A stretch of DNA of 64,000 nt from JACKHO01 sp041398745. GTDB lineage: Bacteria; Planctomycetota; Planctomycetia; Planctomycetales; Planctomycetaceae. Position numbers and translations under genes: made by a program. The stretch covers positions 124,001-188,000 of the forward strand of contig JAWKUB010000004.1 in assembly GCA_041398745.1 (NCBI GenBank). The letters are read 5' to 3'. A model generated the notes under the pieces. The model made no database searches. It was not told where the DNA came from and saw only the letters and a list, made by a program, of their open reading frames with translations. This document shows positions 62,524 to 64,000 of the stretch, one piece after another (the first letter of the stretch is position 1; each line of letters begins with the position of its first letter).

Positions 62524-64000
62524 TTACTGTGCCCAGAAGTAGTGCCACGTGTACGGCAATTCAACCGCTTCGCCTGGCTTGAGTTCCAGGTTCCAGGAAA
62601 TGCGGCCGAAGGTGTTGGCGTGGTGCCACCAGACTGGCCAGTGGTACCAGCTCCACCAGTAAGGGTATGGCAAATCCCCGAATGACTGTGATTGTGCATT
62701 GAGCTTCGTCGATTGACCGTCGGCTCCCACTTCGTCGGCAATGCCAATGAGGTTACGTTCCACCTCAATACGGATTGTCTTGTTGTGGTAGTTGGTCAGC
62801 GAAATGGTCCCCTTGGAATCGATGCGGCTGAGATGATGACTGCCAAACCGCATGGCATCTGCGGTTCGTCCTGTCTCTTCATCCTCAATGGCGACCGGCA
62901 CATTCACGGCGGTTGTCAGTTCCAAATCCACTGAACTGCCGCGCGAGGTGTACGTCATCATGCCTTGGGCAATCAAACGTCCATCCTTCACAAAGAGGGC
63001 AGGGGCGGTCGTCAGGGGGACCTCGCTGTCGTTCTTAATGCGGACGACGTGCTTGACCTTGGGAGCATGCAGCAGACGCGCGATTTCGGCCTGTTGCTCA
63101 CTGCCTACCGACTGCCTCACTTCTTGCGGAGGCGCGAAGGGGACCTTCAATTGATACAGGTCCTCGAACTTCATCGTCCACTGTCCCACGGGAAGAACCA
63201 TTCGTTCTCCCTTACGCAACGAAATTCCGCTCACCGTAAATACGAACAAATCATCTTCCTGCCCTTCGGCAATGCCCGGGCCCACGTCAACGCCAGGCTG
63301 TTGTGGCGACGCTTGACGAACTTCGCGCCCACGCGGCACTTGAGTCTGCAGCATAATGCTGTTGCTGAAATTCGAGGCGATGGTCGAGTTGTCCGTTTGA
63401 AAATAGACCGACAGGTTGGCCATTGTCTGTGTGAGTGCAATGGGATCGAGCGTTTCCTTAAAATCGAATGACGGAACACCAACGACAAGATGAGTCGTCA
63501 CGTTTTCCAGGTCGGTCATTTCGTTAATCAGGGTTGCCTGCAATTCCACAAGTACGGTTCCGTCGTCGTCGAGCGTGAGTCGGTAATGCGGAATCCAGCG
63601 AATTCCCTTTTGCAGATAAACCATGCCGACATGCGCCTGCTTTCCCGGTTGCCCGCGCCAGTCGAGATGCAGCGTGAGCAGGTTCCGGAACTCCTCCTGA
63701 GCCACCTTGGTGACCGGTTCCTCCACGAACGTCACCGACTGCAAACGGTTCATGTGCACCAGCATGATGCCCTCATCGGTTTTGAGCTGGACATACTCTC
63801 CCTTTTGCGAAAGTTGCGAGCCGGTGCCGGGCACGGCGTATGCATCCAATTCTTCGCTGCCGCGTTCCGGAATTCCGACAATGGTCGCCGGCCACGATTT
63901 GTCGTTCTCATGCACTATGATTTTGCGACCAACGTTCGCCGCAATGAGCTCCGCAGGCGTGAGTGCAGTTCGATCAAAACTGACCCGCTGCTGGCCGGCA
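62524..64000 (-). CDS. DUF4139-like protein (partial, 5' end outside window)
   Basis: About 491 residues are visible and the frame remains open to the right edge, so the N-terminus is missing. VGMVYLQKGIRWIPHYRLTLDDDGTVLVELQATLINEMTDLENVTTHLVVGVPSF matches the style of DUF4139 (mucoidy-inhibitor-A-like) proteins. Later parts contain VPLTTAPALFVKDGRLIAQGMMTYTSRGSS, a region DSKGTISLTNYHNKTIRIEVERNLIG, and a Trp-rich segment near the end (PYPYWWSWYHWPVWWHH). It is probably secreted. The function is unknown. It ends at 62524, 74 bases from the cytochrome stop, with a family A repeat between. Confidence 0.78.
   Translation of the reverse strand, partial: AGQQRVSFDRTALTPAELIAANVGRKIIVHENDKSWPATIVGIPERGSEELDAYAVPGTGSQLSQKGEYVQLKTDEGIMLVHMNRLQSVTFVEEPVTKVAQEEFRNLLTLHLDWRGQPGKQAHVGMVYLQKGIRWIPHYRLTLDDDGTVLVELQATLINEMTDLENVTTHLVVGVPSFDFKETLDPIALTQTMANLSVYFQTDNSTIASNFSNSIMLQTQVPRGREVRQASPQQPGVDVGPGIAEGQEDDLFVFTVSGISLRKGERMVLPVGQWTMKFEDLYQLKVPFAPPQEVRQSVGSEQQAEIARLLHAPKVKHVVRIKNDSEVPLTTAPALFVKDGRLIAQGMMTYTSRGSSVDLELTTAVNVPVAIEDEETGRTADAMRFGSHHLSRIDSKGTISLTNYHNKTIRIEVERNLIGIADEVGADGQSTKLNAQSQSFGDLPYPYWWSWYHWPVWWHHANTFGRISWNLELKPGEAVELPYTWHYFWAQ

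Overview
The window looks like a chromosome segment of a planctomycete (phylum Planctomycetota). The evidence is the combination of families seen here: proteins with the N-terminal motif of the LEPR-XLL type, prepilin-like DUF1559 proteins, a Ser/Thr kinase fused to LamG domains, a sulfatase, a WD40 protein with a LamG/DUF1080-like tail, multihaem c-type cytochromes, tandem DUF3467 and LCCL domains, and ThiE with an N-terminal extension domain. Genes lie on both strands in short runs. GTG and TTG starts are common, and intergenic spaces are full of short palindromic repeats. I see no rRNA, tRNA or CRISPR array.

Layout. 0-2.1 kb: a topoisomerase A subunit (cut by the left edge) and DUF1805, minus strand. 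2.2-14.7 kb: sulfatase, a vWA surface protein, a zinc-ribbon/DUF1559 membrane protein, a 308-bp MITE-like insertion, the receptor-like kinase, and a secreted alpha/beta hydrolase. 14.8-23.7 kb: mostly housekeeping on the minus strand: WD40 protein, primary sigma factor, ThiE, DUF3467, UbiB-like kinase, NAD kinase. 24-33.5 kb: a second surface protein, a membrane-anchored unknown, a NuoL-like membrane protein, a GNAT enzyme and a sulfotransferase (divergent), a membrane protein, a metallophosphatase-cytochrome fusion and a STAS protein. 33.8-40.7 kb: DUF2617, then a run of envelope genes (large membrane protein, coiled-coil secreted protein, small secreted protein), then a SUKH protein. 41-49.3 kb: a probably frameshifted zinc-finger gene, a third surface protein (FG-GAP repeats), an RTX-like secreted protein, a secreted unknown, a vWA membrane protein that resembles a partner of the envelope run, and a small CxxC protein. 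49.5-54.2 kb: L-fuconate dehydratase, tandem LCCL protein, four-CBS protein, DUF3445 protein. 54.8-59.1 kb: two near-identical DUF1559 prepilin-like genes separated by an IS3-type insertion sequence, then a small lipoprotein. 59.1-64 kb: a polytopic membrane protein translationally coupled to a seven-haem cytochrome, and a DUF4139-like protein cut by the right edge.

How things fit together. Sulfatase, sulfotransferase and L-fuconate dehydratase would suit handling of sulfated, fucose-containing polysaccharides, although they are not in one operon. Most of the rest is cell-envelope biology: three LEPR-XLL-type surface proteins, DUF1559 proteins, a receptor-like kinase and vWA/coiled-coil membrane proteins. 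The most striking non-genic signals are the 308-bp element with perfect 13-bp inverted ends and a 9-bp target duplication, several palindromic repeat families whose copies differ by compensating changes, and an IS that separates the second DUF1559 gene from a promoter-like sequence it shares with its twin.
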